Assembly: GCF_008635795.1 (NCBI RefSeq)
Contig: NZ_VWRQ01000014.1
Coordinates: forward strand, 1-64,000
Direction: 5' to 3'
From: Paenibacillus tepidiphilus
GTDB taxonomy: Bacteria; Bacillota; Bacilli; Paenibacillales; Paenibacillaceae
DNA: 64,000 nt
Of this stretch, positions 8,169 to 17,109 are shown piece by piece (within the stretch, counting starts at the first letter, position 1; each line of letters begins with the position of its first letter). The notes under the pieces are model-generated. The model saw nothing but the letters and a program-made list of their open reading frames with translations. It was not told the origin of the DNA and did no database searches. The translations under genes were made by a program, and so were the position numbers.

Positions 8169-9380
8169 GTGAATGCGGCCAAACAGCAGCAGCGCCTGCC
8201 CCAGCTGGATATTTTCCGTGCCTTGGCGATTATCGGTGTACTGCACGTCCACGCCTCATCCTTCGCAGCCGGGGAGCTTGCGCTCTCCTCGCCGTATTAT
8301 TACTGGCTGAACGGGATGAATATCTTTTTCAAATTCGGCACGCCCTCGTTTATTTTTCTGAGCAGCTTCGTGCTGTTCTACAATTATTACGGACGTCCGG
8401 TGACGCGAAGCCTGATCGGCAGCTTTTACCGGCGCAGGCTGAAGTATATTCTGTTGCCCTATTTGCTGGCATCCATTGGCTACTATGTCTTGACCCTGTT
8501 TGTGAACGGACAGCTGATGCAGCATCCGGCGGAGAACGTATTGAGCTTTCTGCGCGCCCTGTTTACAGGCTCGGCATATGCGCACTTATATTTTGTATTT
8601 ATCAGTATTCAGTTCTATGTGCTCTTTCCGCTGCTCCTCAAGCTGCTGCAGAGCTCGCGGCAATGGGTACGCTGGTCTTTTCCGCTGGGTCTGGCGCTGC
8701 AGTGGGGATTTATTTTCTGGAATAAATATCAGCTGCATATCGTGGAGAAGGGAAGTCTCGCGATTTCCTATCTGGGGTATTACATGCTCGGAGCGTTCAT
8801 CGCTATACACTTTGAACAGATCAAAGATTGGCTTACCAGGCCCTGGATGGAGCAGACAACTGCACGCAAACGGTATACCCTGCTTCTGATCGTATTGTGG
8901 CTGGCTGCCGCAATGACTCATGTGCAATTGTGGTACAGAGCGCGTCATTACGGCGCATGGGTGGATTCGCTGTGGTACGAGCTGCTGTGGAATGTGCATA
9001 CGCTGCTGTCTGCCCTGATTCTGCTGCTTGCCGCCTTCTGGATCTACCGGAGAGCGCCGCAGCGGCTTGTAGCCTGGTTGACACGTCTGGGCGAGCTGTC
9101 GTTCGCAGTGTATCTGATTCATCCGCTGTTCCTAGCCTTCTACCGGCTGGTGCAGGATAGATTGTCGCCGGATTCCTTGCTGTATGTCGGGTATGTATAT
9201 GGCGGGCTGGCTGTCGCGCTGGCGGCAAGCTGGATCATTGCGCAGTGGACGTTCAGGCATATCGGAATCAGTTGGGTGGCACTGGGCAATATCCCCCGAT
9301 CGCTCACACCTGCCGAGAAGCCTGTGCAGGGCACACAGGGAAGAACCGTCCGGGAGAAACCACAGGAACGCGGGTTATAA
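8169..9380 (+). CDS. Acyltransferase-3 family membrane protein (first copy)
   Basis: 403 residues from the GTG at 8169, with about ten membrane segments. The N-terminal motif PQLDIFRALAIIGVLHVHA, with its conserved HVHA histidine, marks the acyltransferase-3 (OafA/NolL) family, whose members O-acylate cell-surface sugars. The open frame extends back to 7995, but the extra residues are atypical. GTG 8169 has AGAGGA 8 nt upstream and begins the protein in the same place as the neighbouring paralogue. A second copy follows after 78 nt. Both end in a hydrophilic basic tail. The acceptor is unknown; wall or capsule polymer is likely. Confidence 0.86.
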   Translation: MNAAKQQQRLPQLDIFRALAIIGVLHVHASSFAAGELALSSPYYYWLNGMNIFFKFGTPSFIFLSSFVLFYNYYGRPVTRSLIGSFYRRRLKYILLPYLLASIGYYVLTLFVNGQLMQHPAENVLSFLRALFTGSAYAHLYFVFISIQFYVLFPLLLKLLQSSRQWVRWSFPLGLALQWGFIFWNKYQLHIVEKGSLAISYLGYYMLGAFIAIHFEQIKDWLTRPWMEQTTARKRYTLLLIVLWLAAAMTHVQLWYRARHYGAWVDSLWYELLWNVHTLLSALILLLAAFWIYRRAPQRLVAWLTRLGELSFAVYLIHPLFLAFYRLVQDRLSPDSLLYVGYVYGGLAVALAASWIIAQWTFRHIGISWVALGNIPRSLTPAEKPVQGTQGRTVREKPQERGL

Positions 9381-9458
9381 AGCCGGGAGTATGGGGCCGG
9401 ATAATGCAAATCTAGTAAGGAAGCTTCGCGGGATGCGGATCTTATCAGGAGGATAGCT

Positions 9459-10610
9459 ATGGGACAAAAAGAAAGAATTCCGCAGCTCGATATTTTTCGG
9501 GCGCTGGCGATTGTTGCGGTGCTGGCGATTCACGCCACTTCGCGTACGATTGCCGAGACACAAGGCAGCTCTCTGTTTCACCCGTTTCTGTTCATTAACA
9601 AATTCAGTCAATTTGCTGTGCCATCCTTTGTATTTTTAAGCGGCTTCGTGCTCTTCTACAATTATATTGACCGGCCATTGACCGGTAAGACGCTCGCCAA
9701 GTTCTACAGCAGAAGGCTGCTCTATATCATTGTGCCGTATTTCGTATTCTCTGTGCTGTATTTCATGCTGAAGATGAATGCGGGCAATACCTGGGGAATG
9801 GCGTTTGATGAAATGGCGCGGAAAATGGCCAAATATCTGCTTACCGGAACGGCTTACACACATCTGTACTACATCATTATTATAATCCAGTTCTACCTGC
9901 TGTTCCCGCTGCTGCTCTGGTGTCTGCAAAAGGTCCGGCGGCTTGCCGCCTGGGCACCGGTAATCGGCCTGGCGCTGCAATGGGGCTTCGTGCTGCTGAA
10001 CAAATATATGACGAATCACGGCTACTGGCAGTTGTCCAAGGGCAGCCTGGCCATTACGTATTTCTCGTATTTCTTGCTCGGCGCCGCTATAGCGGTATAT
10101 TACGGCTCGCTAAAGGCTTGGCTGGTCCCGTCGCGGGAAGGCTTCCGGTCTGCCAAAGGAGGGGTGTGGCTGCTTCTCTGGCTGCTGTGGCTTGCCGCCG
10201 GCATTGTCCATGTGGAGCTGTGGTTTAACAGCTATGTCCATAAATCGGTCATCAACAGCTTGTGGTACGAAGGATTCTCCAACCTGCATGCTCTGTTGTC
10301 CGCATTGGTGCTGCTGCAGCTGTCCTTCCTGCTGTATGGAGCCGGACGCAGCCTGCTGACCCGGATGCTGGTTTCAATAGGCGCATGCTCCTTCGGCATT
10401 TATCTGCTGCACCCGGCGCTGCTCTTTTATTACCGTAAGCTGCCGTTTCACGGAGGATCGCTTGCTTATACGGCAGCCATCTTCGGCGGCTGGCTGGTCG
10501 CACTGCTTGGCTCCTGGCTGGTGGTAGCGCTGGTCTTCCGCTACATTAAGCCGGGCTGGGTGTTGTTTGGCTCCGCCCCGCAGCAGCCTAAGCGTAAAGC
10601 AAAGGCATGA
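9459..10610 (+). CDS. Acyltransferase-3 family membrane protein (second copy)
   Basis: 383 residues with the same architecture as the preceding gene: IPQLDIFRALAIVAVLAIHA at the N-terminus and about ten membrane segments. The shared blocks FRALAI, SFVFLSGFVLFYNY, LQWGFVLLNKY and KGSLAITYFSYFLLGA show an old tandem duplication, as the two proteins are clearly diverged. The ribosome site AGGAGG is 7 nt before the ATG. A strong terminator follows, so the pair probably forms one transcript. Confidence 0.9.
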   Translation: MGQKERIPQLDIFRALAIVAVLAIHATSRTIAETQGSSLFHPFLFINKFSQFAVPSFVFLSGFVLFYNYIDRPLTGKTLAKFYSRRLLYIIVPYFVFSVLYFMLKMNAGNTWGMAFDEMARKMAKYLLTGTAYTHLYYIIIIIQFYLLFPLLLWCLQKVRRLAAWAPVIGLALQWGFVLLNKYMTNHGYWQLSKGSLAITYFSYFLLGAAIAVYYGSLKAWLVPSREGFRSAKGGVWLLLWLLWLAAGIVHVELWFNSYVHKSVINSLWYEGFSNLHALLSALVLLQLSFLLYGAGRSLLTRMLVSIGACSFGIYLLHPALLFYYRKLPFHGGSLAYTAAIFGGWLVALLGSWLVVALVFRYIKPGWVLFGSAPQQPKRKAKA

Positions 10611-10618
10611 CACAGGAA

Positions 10619-10659
10619 ACGCCGGCACGTCCGATTGTAGCGGACGCGCCGGCGTTTTT
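10619..10659 (+). terminator. Strong Rho-independent terminator
   Basis: A stem of about 14 bp (8 GC-rich pairs, one mismatch, 6 more pairs) ends in TTTTT. It lies between the convergent acyltransferase and gluconate kinase genes and may serve both. Confidence 0.88.
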
Positions 10660-10741
10660 GTGCATCATAGGGTCAGCCAGCCTGGGATTAAGAATAGAAC
10701 GGCATCCCTGGCCTGAAGGCATGGATAGGATTTAAGGCTGC

Positions 10742-12289
10742 TTACGCCTCGCCTGCCTGTTCACGCTGAAACTCGGCGATTGCCGCATACTCGCTCTCCA
10801 GGCTGCGGAAGACAGAAATATAGATGGGCAGCAGACGTTTATACACTTTCGCATGATCCTTGTCCGGCTGATGACGGTGGGTGGAGCCAATCATGCTGTA
10901 CACGGCATCCAGCGATCCGACGCGGCCCATGGCATAAAGGCCCAGCACAACCGCGCCCAGACAGGAGCTCTCAAAGCTCTCCGGCACGATCACTTCTTCG
11001 TCAAAAATATCGGCCATCATCTGCCGCCACAAGGAAGAGCGGGCGAAGCCGCCGGTGGCGAGAATCCGGCCCGGCCGGCCGATGTTCTCTTCCATGGCCA
11101 GCAGCACCGTGTACATGTTGAAGATGACACCTTCCAGCACTGCGCGGATCATATGCTCCTTACGGTGGTTCATCGACAGCCCGAAGAAGGAGCCGCGGGC
11201 GTCGGGGTTCCACAGCGGGGCGCGCTCTCCGCTCAGATACGGATGGAACAGGAGACCGCCGCTGCCCGGGGGCACCTGTTCTGCAATACGAGTCAGGACC
11301 TCATACGGATCAATACCGAGCCGTTTGGCGGTCTCCACCTCGGAGGCGGCGAATTCATCGCGTACCCAGCGGAACAGCATGCCGCCGTTGTTGACCGGTC
11401 CGCCGATTACCCAGTGGCGCTCCGTCAAGGCGTAGCAGAAGATGCGGCCCTTCGGATCGGTCAGCGGGCGGTCAACGACTGTGCGGATGGCTCCGCTGGT
11501 TCCGATGGTCGCTGCGATGACACCGGGCTCCAGGGCGCCCACGCCAAGATTGGAGAGCACACCGTCGCTTGCACCCACAATAAAGGGGGTGTCCGGCAGC
11601 AGGCCCAGCCTGTCGGCTTCATCTGCAGACAGGCCGGACACGCGATGGGTGGTGGGAACGGGCCGGGACAGGCGCTCAGGAGTGATTCCGGCGATTTGCA
11701 GCGCCTCTTCATCCCAATCCAGCCGCTCCAGATTGAACATGCCGGTTGCCGAGGCGATGGAATGGTCAACCATGTATTCGCCGAACCATTGAGCGAACAG
11801 ATACTCTTTGATGGAGATGAACTTGTGCGTGCGCTGAAACAGCTCGGGTTGTTCGGCGCCAAGCCACATCAGCTTCGTAATAGGTGACATGGGATGAACC
11901 GGCGTACTTGTGCGCAAATAGAGTTCATGTCCGCCGAGCTCGTTCTTGAGACGGGCCGCATAAGGTGCGCTGCGGTTATCCGCCCAGGTGATGCAGGCAG
12001 TAAGCGGCTGCCCGTTCCGGTCAACGGCGATGACACTGTGCATGGCGGAGCTGAACGACACCAGCAGCACCGCTTCCGCCGGAACGCCGCTGTCCCGCAT
12101 CACCGCCGCAATGGTGCTGCGGACGGCCTGTACTATAAGCTCAGGGTCCTGTTCAGCGACAGATGGGGAGGGCTGGTGAAGCGGGTAGCCCTGGCTCGCT
12201 TGGGCAACAATGCCGCCCTTCTCCGTAAAGAGGACAGCCTTGGTGCTTGTGGTTCCAATATCAACGCCAATCATATAGGATGTATTCAA
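10742..12289 (-). CDS. gntK: Gluconokinase, FGGY family
   Basis: 515 residues, a full-length FGGY carbohydrate kinase. The N-terminal phosphate-binding motif GVDIGTTSTKA, the central TIGTSGAIR and the C-terminal FGGY-type motif LATGGFARSSLWRQMMADIF are present. Length and sequence match the Bacillus GntK gluconate kinase, which makes 6-phosphogluconate; a xylulokinase-like substrate cannot be excluded. The start is TTG, preceded by AAGGA at 7 nt. No gluconate permease or GntR lies beside it, and it is convergent with the acyltransferase genes. Confidence 0.88.
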   Translation of the reverse strand: MNTSYMIGVDIGTTSTKAVLFTEKGGIVAQASQGYPLHQPSPSVAEQDPELIVQAVRSTIAAVMRDSGVPAEAVLLVSFSSAMHSVIAVDRNGQPLTACITWADNRSAPYAARLKNELGGHELYLRTSTPVHPMSPITKLMWLGAEQPELFQRTHKFISIKEYLFAQWFGEYMVDHSIASATGMFNLERLDWDEEALQIAGITPERLSRPVPTTHRVSGLSADEADRLGLLPDTPFIVGASDGVLSNLGVGALEPGVIAATIGTSGAIRTVVDRPLTDPKGRIFCYALTERHWVIGGPVNNGGMLFRWVRDEFAASEVETAKRLGIDPYEVLTRIAEQVPPGSGGLLFHPYLSGERAPLWNPDARGSFFGLSMNHRKEHMIRAVLEGVIFNMYTVLLAMEENIGRPGRILATGGFARSSLWRQMMADIFDEEVIVPESFESSCLGAVVLGLYAMGRVGSLDAVYSMIGSTHRHQPDKDHAKVYKRLLPIYISVFRSLESEYAAIAEFQREQAGEA

Positions 12290-12371
12290 GTGGATGTCCT
12301 TCTTTCTGCCGGTAATAGAATACTGGAAGCCGGGAGACCATTAACGGTAAGATAAAGTATATCTAATTATA

Positions 12372-12431
12372 TTATCCGCGGGGCTTAGAGGCAAAGCCAA
12401 AGCCATAGATACCTGTAAGAGATAGAGACAT
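12372..12431 (-). CDS. Possible 19-residue leader peptide upstream of gntK
   Basis: A minus-strand ATG at 12431 opens 19 codons (MSLSLTGIYGFGFASKPRG) ending in TAA. A strong GGGAGGTG lies 8 nt before it. It ends 82 nt before the gntK start and is in the same direction. Such an ORF is too short to be judged by codon use; the ribosome site is the main support. It could be a leader peptide, a small protein, or chance. Confidence 0.3.
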   Translation of the reverse strand: MSLSLTGIYGFGFASKPRG

Positions 12432-12495
12432 GGATAAGACACCTCCCACTGGATTTCTCCTTAAACAGGGGTAATAATCAAGATGTAAGGTTGGA

Positions 12496-12524
12496 TTGAC
12501 GTCACAGCGGGTCCGTGATACGAT
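12496..12524 (+). promoter_or_regulatory. Sigma-A promoter of the histidine operon
   Basis: TTGACG (12496-12501) and TACGAT (12519-12524) are spaced by exactly 17 bp, about 95 nt before hisZ. I see no T-box or his leader in the remaining leader sequence. The 12290-12618 gap otherwise holds only the minus-strand leader candidate. Confidence 0.65.
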
Positions 12525-12624
12525 AATGCCACTGCTTTAGTTTGTTACCACTCTACCATAGTAAAGCGTTTTGCGATCCATCTTTTATCAATGATATGAA
12601 TGAATTGACGAGGTGAGTATGGAA

Positions 12625-13842
12625 ATGTCCAAGCCAAAAGGTTTTGAGAAGCCGGCGGGTGTACGCGATTATCTTCCGCGTGCGGTAGCCAAGCTGCGCA
12701 AGATCGAGAAGGATGTTCTGCACTGCATGAGCCGCTGGGGTTACCGGCAAATGATTACTCCGACGCTGGAATATTACGATACGGTGGGTGTGGCCAGCTC
12801 CACCTCCGACCAGAAACTCTATAAATTACTGAATAACCGCGGGCAGGCACTGGTGCTGCGCTCGGAAATGACCGCTCCGGTGGCCCGGGTGGTCTCCTCG
12901 CTGCTGAAGGATGAGCCGCTGCCGCTCCGGCTGTCTTATCACGCCAATGTGTTCCGGGCGATTGAGGAGGAAGCGGGAAGGGAAGCGGAATTCTTCCAGA
13001 CCGGCGTGGAGCTGGTGGGCGACGATTCACCGGAGGCTGACGCGGAGGTAGTGGCGCTGGCGATCGCATCGCTTCAGGCCGCAGGGGTGAAGTCTTTTAA
13101 AATCGCGATGGGGCATGTCGGATTCTTGGACGGTGTGTTCCAGGACGCCGTTAAGGACCTTCCCGAAGCCCAGGAGGAGCTGAAGAACCATCTGCTGTCG
13201 CGCGATTATGTCGCTTTCCGGGAGACGCTGCAGCGACTTGAGCTGCCGGAAGCGCAGAAGAGCGAGCTGGACGGACTGCTGCGTCTGCGGGGCGGCAAGG
13301 AAATCTGCGGACAGGCGCTGGAGATCAGCAGTCATCCGCTGGCCAGAACCTCCATCGAGCATCTGTGCAAGGTATGGGAGGTGCTGGTGGCCTACGGTGT
13401 CTCCGAGCATGTGCTGATCGACCTGACAATGGTCGGCGACTTCTCTTACTATACGGGCATGACGTTTGAGGGTTATGCCGCGGAGCTGGGCTTCCCGGTA
13501 TGCAGCGGCGGAAGGTACGACAATCTGCTGCAGCAATTCGGCCGTCCTGTTCCCTCCACCGGGTTCTCGCTGAAAACGAACCGGATACTCGATGGGGTAG
13601 CAGGCGATCCGGAAGCGGAAGAACGCCCGGTTCTGGTCCAATACGATGCTCTGCGGCGCATGGAAGGCCTGGCGGAAGCTGCAAGGCTGCGCAGCGCCGG
13701 CCAGATCGTGGTAACCCGGCTTGTTACAGAACCGGAAGAGCTGGAGAAGGTAAGACGGCTGGATGCGGATACGGTGGAAGCTGCGGGCGTTCAGTACGGG
13801 GAGATTTATACGTTCGTATCTTTTGTCAGTGAGCATGGATGA
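12625..13842 (+). CDS. hisZ: ATP phosphoribosyltransferase regulatory subunit
   Basis: About 405 residues, resembling class II histidyl-tRNA synthetase but lacking its anticodon domain. The N-terminal FEKPAGVRDYLPR and the GGRYDNLLQQFG block near residue 300 are typical. HisZ binds the short form of HisG and confers activity and histidine feedback. The open frame can start at GTG 12613, but that codon overlaps the AGGTGA ribosome site; ATG 12625 has the best spacing (8 nt) and ATG 12619 is possible. It heads the his operon, and hisG begins 20 nt after its stop. Confidence 0.94.
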   Translation: MSKPKGFEKPAGVRDYLPRAVAKLRKIEKDVLHCMSRWGYRQMITPTLEYYDTVGVASSTSDQKLYKLLNNRGQALVLRSEMTAPVARVVSSLLKDEPLPLRLSYHANVFRAIEEEAGREAEFFQTGVELVGDDSPEADAEVVALAIASLQAAGVKSFKIAMGHVGFLDGVFQDAVKDLPEAQEELKNHLLSRDYVAFRETLQRLELPEAQKSELDGLLRLRGGKEICGQALEISSHPLARTSIEHLCKVWEVLVAYGVSEHVLIDLTMVGDFSYYTGMTFEGYAAELGFPVCSGGRYDNLLQQFGRPVPSTGFSLKTNRILDGVAGDPEAEERPVLVQYDALRRMEGLAEAARLRSAGQIVVTRLVTEPEELEKVRRLDADTVEAAGVQYGEIYTFVSFVSEHG

Positions 13843-13862
13843 CGGAAACGGAGGGAACAACA

Positions 13863-14516
13863 ATGGCACAAATACTGAAGGTGGCCATGCCTAAAGGCCG
13901 GATTTATAAAAAAGCCGCCGAATTGTTCCGTAAAGCGGGACTGCCGATACCGCCGGACGGCGAGGAGTCGCGGAAGCTGGTCATCTCCCTGCCCGAGGCA
14001 GGTATGGAGTTTATCCTGGCAAAGCCGGTTGATGTACCGACCTATGTAGAGTACGGTGTGGCAGACATCGGAATTGTCGGCAAGGATGTGCTGCTGGAAG
14101 AGGACAGGGATGTGTACGAGCTGCTGGATCTGGGCATTGCCCGCTGCCGGATGTCGATTATCGGTCTCCCCAACTGGGAGCCGGGCATTCAACAGCGTGT
14201 GGCGACCAAGTATCCGAACGTTGCTTCACGGTACTTCCGGGAACAGGGTCAGCAGGTGGAGGTTGTGAAGCTGAACGGCTCCATTGAGCTTGCGCCGCTG
14301 ATCGGACTGGCCGACCGGATCGTTGATATGGTGGAAACCGGCCAGACCCTGAAGGATAACGGGCTGGTGGAATTAAACAGCATCTTCGAAATCACGAGCC
14401 GGCTGGTGGCGAACCGGGTCAGCTACCGGATGAAGAATGCGGAGATTCAGCAGCTCTGCGACCGGTTGCAGGCGGTGATTGCGGCACCGGGAGTGGCCGC
14501 AGAAGCCAAGCGTTAA
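13863..14516 (+). CDS. hisG: ATP phosphoribosyltransferase catalytic subunit (short form)
   Basis: 217 residues. It catalyses the first step of histidine synthesis, joining ATP and PRPP. The length is that of the short HisG class which requires HisZ, and it lacks the C-terminal regulatory domain of the long form. The N-terminal KVAMPKGR and the PRPP-binding ETGQTLKDNGL are present. ATG 13863 with GGAGGG 8 nt upstream is preferred over an upstream ATG at 13839 that overlaps the end of hisZ. Confidence 0.96.
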   Translation: MAQILKVAMPKGRIYKKAAELFRKAGLPIPPDGEESRKLVISLPEAGMEFILAKPVDVPTYVEYGVADIGIVGKDVLLEEDRDVYELLDLGIARCRMSIIGLPNWEPGIQQRVATKYPNVASRYFREQGQQVEVVKLNGSIELAPLIGLADRIVDMVETGQTLKDNGLVELNSIFEITSRLVANRVSYRMKNAEIQQLCDRLQAVIAAPGVAAEAKR

Positions 14517-14538
14517 GGACGGATAAGGGGGAGAAACG

Positions 14539-15846
14539 GTGAAGATACAGTCGAGCAAGGATTTCAAGCTTCAGCGGGAAGTGGAGTACGGGACGCCGGA
14601 GCAGAATAAGGCGGTCAAGGAAATTGTGGAGGCGGTCAAGCAGGAGGGCGATGCGGCGCTGCTCCGTTATACGGAACGCTTTGACGGAGCTGCGCTTACA
14701 CCGGCCCAGCTGCGGGTAACGGCAGACGAACTCCAGGCGGCCTACGGGCAGGTGGAGGAGTCGTTCGTTGCCGCCATCCGTGCGGCGGCAGCCAATATCC
14801 GGGCATTCCATGCCCGGCAGAAGCGCAGCTCCTGGATGGATCTGCAGCCGGACGGCACGATCCTCGGCCAGATCATCCGACCGCTGAAGCGTGTGGGCGT
14901 CTATGTGCCCGGCGGCAAGGCGGCCTATCCGTCCAGTGTGCTGATGAATGTGATTCCGGCACAGATCGCCGGGGTGCCGGAGATTGTGATGGTCACACCG
15001 CCGTCTACGGGCGGCAAGGCGGGCATTGATCCTTACATTCTCGTGGCCGCTGCGGAAGCGGGCGTACACGAGATTTACCGCGTGGGCGGCGCGCAGGCCG
15101 TCGCCGCACTCGCCTACGGCACGGCGAGCATCGCGCCGGTCGACAAGATCTGCGGGCCGGGCAACATTTATGTGGCCCTGGCCAAACGCGAGGTCTACGG
15201 CGTGGTCGATATCGACAGCATCGCCGGGCCCAGTGAGATCGTCGTGCTCGCCGACGATACCGCAGAGCCGGCCTACGTCGCGGCCGACCTGCTCTCCCAG
15301 GCCGAGCACGACGAGATGGCCTCGGCCATTCTCGTGACGCCGTCGCGCAGCCTGGCGGATACGGTCGCTGCCGAGGTGGAGCGGCAGCTGCGGGAGCTTC
15401 CGCGCGAGGCGATTGCCCGCGCCTCGGTGGAGAACTTCGGCGCGATTATCGTAGTCGAATCGCTGAAGGAAGGCATTGATGTGGTCAACCGCCTGGCGCC
15501 GGAGCATTTGGAGGTTGTGGCCGCAGACCCGATGGGGCTGCTCGGCTCCATCGAGAATGCCGGAGCGATCTTTCTGGGACCGTACAGCTCTGAGCCGGTG
15601 GGCGATTATTTTGCCGGACCGAACCACATTATTCCGACCAACGGCACGGCACGCTTCTCCTCGCCGGTGGATGTGGATGATTTTATCAAGAAATCGAGCT
15701 TGATTTACTATAGCAAGGAAGCCTTCCTGCGGGACGGGGAGACCATTATGGAGCTGGCCCGGCGCGAAGGACTGGAAGGGCATGCGAGGGCGATTGAGAT
15801 CAGACTGACTAACGAAGGAAAAGGCGGGGACGGAAATGGACAATAA
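14539..15846 (+). CDS. hisD: Histidinol dehydrogenase
   Basis: 435 residues, the full family length. It oxidises histidinol to histidine in two NAD-dependent steps, using zinc. Conserved blocks include PGGKAAYPSSVLMN, the cofactor loop IAGPSEIVV, AEHDEMASAIL and the catalytic APEHLEVV. The start is GTG with AAGGGGGAG upstream. It is 22 nt after hisG and overlaps hisB by 11 nt, which supports translational coupling. GC content peaks in its middle part. Confidence 0.97.
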   Translation: MKIQSSKDFKLQREVEYGTPEQNKAVKEIVEAVKQEGDAALLRYTERFDGAALTPAQLRVTADELQAAYGQVEESFVAAIRAAAANIRAFHARQKRSSWMDLQPDGTILGQIIRPLKRVGVYVPGGKAAYPSSVLMNVIPAQIAGVPEIVMVTPPSTGGKAGIDPYILVAAAEAGVHEIYRVGGAQAVAALAYGTASIAPVDKICGPGNIYVALAKREVYGVVDIDSIAGPSEIVVLADDTAEPAYVAADLLSQAEHDEMASAILVTPSRSLADTVAAEVERQLRELPREAIARASVENFGAIIVVESLKEGIDVVNRLAPEHLEVVAADPMGLLGSIENAGAIFLGPYSSEPVGDYFAGPNHIIPTNGTARFSSPVDVDDFIKKSSLIYYSKEAFLRDGETIMELARREGLEGHARAIEIRLTNEGKGGDGNGQ

Positions 15847-16444
15847 CAGCGCAGAAACTGTACGCAAGGCCGGATTAAGCCGCAAGACCAATGAGACCGA
15901 CATTAAACTTTCCTTGGCCGTGGATGGCAGCGGGGTGTCGGAGCTTGAGACGGATGTGCCTTTCTTGAATCATATGCTGGATCTGTTTACGAAGCATGGC
16001 CAGTTCGACCTGTCGGTACAGGCTAAGGGTGATATTGAAATCGACGACCATCACACGGTGGAGGACATCGGGATTTGTCTCGGTCAGGCGCTGCGCGAGG
16101 CGTTAGGGGACAAAAAAGGCATCAAACGCTATGCCAATGTGTTCATTCCAATGGATGAGGCGCTGGCCCAGGTGGTGATCGATATCAGCAACCGGCCGCA
16201 TTTTGAATACCGGGCCCAATATCCGTCCCAGCAGGTAGGCAGCTTCTCCACGGAGCTGGTGCATGAATTTCTGTGGAAATTCGCGCTGGAGGCCCGCATT
16301 ACGCTGCATGTCATCGTGCATTACGGCTCCAATACCCACCATATGATCGAAGCGGTATTCAAGGCGCTGGGACGGGCGCTGGACGAGGCGACGCTGCTTG
16401 ATCCGCGCGTGAAAGGCGTGCCGTCGACGAAGGGAGTGCTGTAG
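15836..16444 (+). CDS. hisB: Imidazoleglycerol-phosphate dehydratase
   Basis: 202 residues, the monofunctional Firmicute form without the phosphatase domain found in enterobacterial HisB. The two manganese-binding repeats are visible as FLNHMLDLFTKHG with DDHHTVEDIG, and HEFLWKFA with HHMIEAVFKALGRAL. It overlaps the end of hisD. Confidence 0.97.
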   Translation: MDNNSAETVRKAGLSRKTNETDIKLSLAVDGSGVSELETDVPFLNHMLDLFTKHGQFDLSVQAKGDIEIDDHHTVEDIGICLGQALREALGDKKGIKRYANVFIPMDEALAQVVIDISNRPHFEYRAQYPSQQVGSFSTELVHEFLWKFALEARITLHVIVHYGSNTHHMIEAVFKALGRALDEATLLDPRVKGVPSTKGVL

Positions 16445-16445
16445 T

Positions 16446-17069
16446 ATGGCTGTAGCCATTGTAGATTATGGTATGGGTAATCTTCACAGTGTAAGCAAAG
16501 CGGTGGAGCGTCTCGGCTACGAAAGTCTGGTCACCGGCGACCGTGAACAGATTCTTGCCGCTGACAGCGTCATCCTGCCGGGTGTCGGCGCATTTGGCGA
16601 TGCCATGGCCCATCTGCGGGAGAGCGGTCTTGACCGGGTAGTCAAGGAGGTTGCCGCCGGAGGGCAACCGCTGCTGGGAATCTGCCTGGGGATGCAGCTG
16701 CTGTTCACCACCGGCGAGGAGCATGGTGAACATAGCGGCCTGGATTTACTGGCCGGCTCAGTGGTGCGCTTCGCCCCCAGAGACGGCTATAAGGTGCCGC
16801 ATATGGGCTGGAACAAGCTGAGCTTCCGGCAGCCGGAGAATCCGCTGCTGGCCGGGCTGGAAGAGGGACATGTGTATTTTGTCCACTCCTACCATGCGCT
16901 TGCCGGGCGTGAGGACGATGTGCTGGCCGTTACGGATTACGGTCATCCAGTGACCGCTGTGGTGGGCCGGGACAATGTGCTGGGCATGCAGTTCCACCCG
17001 GAGAAGAGCGGGGAACTCGGCATCCGGCTGCTCGGAAATTTCTTGAAGCTGCAGGCAGAGCGGGCGTAA
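16446..17069 (+). CDS. hisH: Imidazole glycerol phosphate synthase, glutaminase subunit
   Basis: 207 residues, class I glutamine amidotransferase. The nucleophile Cys80 lies in GICLGMQLLF, and the His-Glu pair in MQFHPEKSG near residues 183-187. It supplies ammonia to HisF. It begins one base after hisB. Its partner hisF is not adjacent as usual but 1.9 kb downstream. Confidence 0.97.
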   Translation: MAVAIVDYGMGNLHSVSKAVERLGYESLVTGDREQILAADSVILPGVGAFGDAMAHLRESGLDRVVKEVAAGGQPLLGICLGMQLLFTTGEEHGEHSGLDLLAGSVVRFAPRDGYKVPHMGWNKLSFRQPENPLLAGLEEGHVYFVHSYHALAGREDDVLAVTDYGHPVTAVVGRDNVLGMQFHPEKSGELGIRLLGNFLKLQAERA

Positions 17070-17109
17070 GCCCGCTATAACTATATTGCAATGGAAAGCG
17101 GGGAACGGC

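Noticed and set aside
10853..11887. Plus-strand frame of 344 codons opposite gntK
   Set aside because: It is the antisense shadow of a well-conserved FGGY kinase, with no family features.
12290..12618. T-box or histidine attenuator before hisZ
   Set aside because: No T-box sequence, specifier stem or His-codon run could be recognised.
14419..15903. Minus-strand frame of 494 codons opposite hisD
   Set aside because: GC-rich shadow frame; the opposite strand is unambiguous histidinol dehydrogenase.
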